A stretch of 34,934 bases of DNA, from contig CAZSHX010000048.1 in assembly GCA_964606895.1 (NCBI GenBank), positions 1-34,934 of the forward strand, written 5' to 3'. Within the stretch, counting starts at the first letter, position 1. Each line of letters opens with the position of its first letter. The position numbers and the translations under genes were made by a program. Below are positions 32,256 to 34,934 of this stretch, piece by piece. The stretch comes from CAZSHX01 sp964606895. GTDB lineage: Bacteria; Bacteroidota; Ignavibacteria; Kapaibacteriales; UBA2268. The notes beneath the pieces were generated by a model that searched no databases, was not told where the DNA came from, and saw only the letters and a list, made by a program, of their open reading frames with translations.

Positions 32256-34934
32256 TTAATTATTTACCTTTAGAACTTTAAAATATTTTGTCTCTAATCC
32301 TGTGCTTATTCGTATAAAATAAATACCTGTTTGAAGATTTGAGAAATCCAAATTCATACTATTATCACCTGCTTCAAGTTGTTTATTTGAAAGCAAATAA
32401 ACCGATTGTCCCAAATCATTAGTTACATTGATAGTGGTATTAGAGTTGCAGTAAAGATAAAACTTCAAAAAAAGCCTTTCTCGACAGGGATTTGGACTTA
32501 TAACAATATCATTAAAGCTACCAAACAAATCATCAATTCCAAGCATTTTATCAGTAGTAAACTGCCAAACTTCCGACCATGAACCTTCCTTCTGCCCACC
32601 AATGGCTCTAACTCTCCAAAAATACTTTGTAAAACTGTTAAGCCATTCAATATCACTAATCTGATTAATGGAAACTGATTTATCTGTCCTCATGTAGAAA
32701 CCTTCATCTCTGGCAAACTCCAAAAGATAATCAGTTGCACCATCAACTGTATTCCATTTGAATACAGTGTTCATTTTGACATTGATTGCAGTATTTTCGG
32801 GAAACAATAATCCCGGTGACTCAAGAACAGTAAAGAAAGAAGCGATATCTGACCACTCACTCTCGGATTTTGCACCAACAGCTTTAACCCTCCAAAAATA
32901 TTGTTTGTTGTGGATCAAATCCATATAATCAATTGAAGTTTCCGTTAAGCCGGATAAGTCAATAATATTATCATGAAAATCGCTATAAATTGATAATTGA
33001 AAATTATATGAAACAGCACTTGGTGTTTGATTCCATTTTAGGCCCCCTTCTATCGGAATATTATATTCCAGAGAGGATGTGGTTTGCAAAATAGGCTTGT
33101 CAATAAAAAATTCCTGTCGAGTCTGAAATTCCCAAATATCCGACCAAGTACTAATTCCATTCGAAGTAGTAACCATAACCCGCCAATAATATCTTTTATC
33201 ATATTGCAAATTAGATAATTTATAAGTTGTTCCAAGGTATTTCGGATTATCAATAAATGGTTGTTTGAATAATGAATCAGTTGCTACTTGTAGATAGTAG
33301 TATGAGGATGTAGGTATATTTTCCCATTTGATTTCGGTTGATATATTAATATTTCTTTCTTTATTTAATGGCAGTAATAAATCAGGAGGAGTTATTGCTG
33401 TGGAAAATTTTCTTATCACAGACCATTCGCCGGAAGAATATTCATTAGATCCTGAAACTTTCCAAAAATATTCTGTGTTGGAGGTCAAATTTTTCTCGGT
33501 AAAAAATGTATCTGCAATCGCCGGATGATCACCAACAATTTGAACAAAATCGCTGTCTTTAGCAATCTGAAGACGATAATTCATTGCTCCACCTACTTGA
33601 TTCCATGAACAGAAAGAGGATTTTGGATTGAGACCTACAGCTTTATTTAATGGAAGAAATAAATGTGCTGTATCAAGTTTAGTACGAAAATTCCTTGTTG
33701 ACGACCATTTGCTTTCATAATTACCATTAACTGCTTGGACTTTCCAAAAATACTCTTTATTGAACTGTAAATCTTTGTAATCAAAATCTATTTTAGAAGT
33801 AGTCGAAGAAATTTCTGATACAGTAAAGTTTGGAGTTTCTGATACAAAAATATTATAAGACAATGCACTACTAACTTTTTCCCAAGAAAATCTTCCATTT
33901 ATATTTGCATTTTTAAGAGAATCAGTTGGAAATATCAATCCGGGTGCAGGTAAATCCGTAGTAAAAGACCAAGGATTTGACCAACCTGAGGTAAATCCAT
34001 TTTTCAGAACATTTATGCGCCAATAGTATTTGGTATAATTAGCCAATTGAGGAGCAAAAAAAGATGTATCGGATAGACCTGCCTGATCATAAATTAGATA
34101 AGAAAATGAAGGATATGTTGAAATCTGAATTCTATATGCTACAGAATCTGAAAATTTATTCCAGCGAAATCTCAAAGAATTAGGTGATAACCCGCCAGAA
34201 TTATTAGTGGGCCAAACCATAGATGGAGGTTCAATCTGTTTTGCCACCAAAATATATTCTCCAAAACCGACACATTTTGCTTCAAGCATTTTTGTTGTTG
34301 AATTGTAGTGAGTTACTAAAGAGTCGAAAGCACCAAGCCCTTCCTTAGCTCTATGAAGAACCATCAATAATTCAGGATTAGAAATAGCATCAATTGATTC
34401 AATATCAAATTTAATTATTCCTTTTAAATTACGAATAGTTTTTACTGTCATTACCCATCTTGCTGGGAAGACATAAGCGGGTTCGGGTATATCATTATAA
34501 GCAAGATTATGAGCTTCATAGTCATGAGCTTCAATGGTAGCATCACCTGAACCATCCAAACTATCAATCAAAAGAGTAATGTTAGTTTGATTATTGGATT
34601 CATTAAAATCATATGTGGAAAAACTATTTATGTTTTTTGTAACAGCGGCCATTTTGAAAACAAAACGGTATGCCCTATAGCTACTGTAATTTGTTCCACT
34701 AATTTCAAAAACTATATTAGATGCCGGATCAATTTCAGTAACCAATATATTCTGAAAATTCCCACCCCAACAAATAAGTGAATTACCATTAGACAATCTC
34801 TGTACACTTCCTTGGGAGAAGGACAAAACACTTGGTGTATGTCTATATTCCCATACTTTTGTAATAGTTTTAGAAAATTCATTAATTTCATATTCAACAG
34901 CTCTGGAGGAAGGATCTGCTTCGTTGAGTGATTT
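32256..34934 (-). CDS. arylsulfotransferase-like, multi-FN3, T9SS-sorted secreted protein (5' end off window)
   Basis: The frame is open to the right edge, giving 892 visible residues; the TTG at 34826 is internal. The first 95 or so visible residues are the end of an arylsulfotransferase (ASST-type) beta-propeller: SRAVEYEINEF, KVWEYRHTPSV, GSVQRLSNGNSLICWG, VTEIDPASNIVFEI and SSYRAYRF. An Ig-like segment follows, then six FN3-type repeats, each built as P-x-LLFP-N...F-x-W...YxLQIAxDxxF...YFWRVxAxN...SxWSxxxxFxT. The last 80 or so residues are a T9SS sorting domain (ISPNPCRERLFLKFYL, TGIYFIRISTG, KYFKVLKVN). The signal peptide and the ASST catalytic histidine would lie outside the window. 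Surface-exposed or released; the substrate is unknown. Confidence 0.85.
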   Translation of the reverse strand, partial: KSLNEADPSSRAVEYEINEFSKTITKVWEYRHTPSVLSFSQGSVQRLSNGNSLICWGGNFQNILVTEIDPASNIVFEISGTNYSSYRAYRFVFKMAAVTKNINSFSTYDFNESNNQTNITLLIDSLDGSGDATIEAHDYEAHNLAYNDIPEPAYVFPARWVMTVKTIRNLKGIIKFDIESIDAISNPELLMVLHRAKEGLGAFDSLVTHYNSTTKMLEAKCVGFGEYILVAKQIEPPSMVWPTNNSGGLSPNSLRFRWNKFSDSVAYRIQISTYPSFSYLIYDQAGLSDTSFFAPQLANYTKYYWRINVLKNGFTSGWSNPWSFTTDLPAPGLIFPTDSLKNANINGRFSWEKVSSALSYNIFVSETPNFTVSEISSTTSKIDFDYKDLQFNKEYFWKVQAVNGNYESKWSSTRNFRTKLDTAHLFLPLNKAVGLNPKSSFCSWNQVGGAMNYRLQIAKDSDFVQIVGDHPAIADTFFTEKNLTSNTEYFWKVSGSNEYSSGEWSVIRKFSTAITPPDLLLPLNKERNINISTEIKWENIPTSSYYYLQVATDSLFKQPFIDNPKYLGTTYKLSNLQYDKRYYWRVMVTTSNGISTWSDIWEFQTRQEFFIDKPILQTTSSLEYNIPIEGGLKWNQTPSAVSYNFQLSIYSDFHDNIIDLSGLTETSIDYMDLIHNKQYFWRVKAVGAKSESEWSDIASFFTVLESPGLLFPENTAINVKMNTVFKWNTVDGATDYLLEFARDEGFYMRTDKSVSINQISDIEWLNSFTKYFWRVRAIGGQKEGSWSEVWQFTTDKMLGIDDLFGSFNDIVISPNPCRERLFLKFYLYCNSNTTINVTNDLGQSVYLLSNKQLEAGDNSMNLDFSNLQTGIYFIRISTGLETKYFKVLKVNN

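Noticed and set aside
34626..34826. TTG at 34826 as the true start of the FN3/T9SS gene
   Set aside because: The frame stays open to the window edge and the upstream residues (SRAVEYEIN, KVWEYRH) continue the arylsulfotransferase-like domain, so the gene is truncated by the window.
1..34934. CRISPR array, prophage or intact mobile element
   Set aside because: No regularly spaced repeats, integrase, phage structural genes or complete transposase were seen; only the left-edge transposase remnant.

Overview
The window looks like a chromosomal segment of an AT-rich, Gram-negative member of the Bacteroidota/Ignavibacteriota/Kapabacteria group (FCB superphylum). The evidence is two large secreted proteins with type IX secretion (T9SS) C-terminal sorting domains, several TAnnTTTG-type -7 promoter elements (one with TTTG exactly 19 bases upstream), few strong Shine-Dalgarno sites, frequent TTG/GTG starts, and an outer-membrane polysaccharide export cluster. 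I cannot name the genus.

Left part (1-6000): the degraded 3' end of an IS4/Tn5-type transposase and a hairpin repeat, then a leftward group of trpS, a LiaF-like membrane protein gene and an ECF sigma factor gene (the last two close enough to be an operon). These are followed by rightward genes for a secreted M15-type peptidase and the RNA-binding protein Tex. Region 5923-6704 holds little coding sequence: a 12-bp stem-loop, a degenerate tRNA-like gene with a hairpin/T-run behind it, one doubtful small ORF, and two palindromes in front of the next gene.

Middle (6700-13950): a PDZ/7-8TM/GAF/SpoIIE-phosphatase signalling protein; a REP/MITE-like palindromic repeat; a leftward GT-C membrane glycosyltransferase with C-terminal TPRs; and, divergently, a secreted Asp-box propeller protein with a T9SS domain that contains a GC-rich palindromic insert read in frame.

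Glycan cluster (14375-27873): rmlB, wecB, an SLBB polysaccharide export protein, a probable Wzi-like outer membrane protein, an intact polyprenyl glycosylphosphotransferase (PGT), a DPM1-like polyprenyl-phosphate mannose synthase, and a GT2 fused to a second, catalytically gutted PGT. Then come accA (overlapping the fusion gene by 11 nt), a DedA protein, a GT4 and a GT2. All are on the + strand with short gaps or overlaps, consistent with one long transcription unit building a nucleotide sugar, loading it on undecaprenyl-phosphate, extending it and exporting it. No Wzx, Wzy or Wzc is seen.

Right part (27900-34934): recN with its own -7 element, a gene for a degenerate RelA/SpoT HD-domain protein, and a terminator. 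These are followed by a COG2509-type FAD-dependent oxidoreductase gene, a strong two-way terminator, a small secreted Cys/Lys-rich protein gene, and the 3' part of an arylsulfotransferase-like/FN3/T9SS protein gene that runs off the right edge.

The most unusual items are the GT2-pseudoPGT fusion beside an intact PGT, the SpoT-like protein lacking its catalytic residues, the palindromic insert inside a T9SS domain, and the 12-bp inverted repeats that bracket -7 elements. I found no CRISPR array, phage module or intact mobile element.
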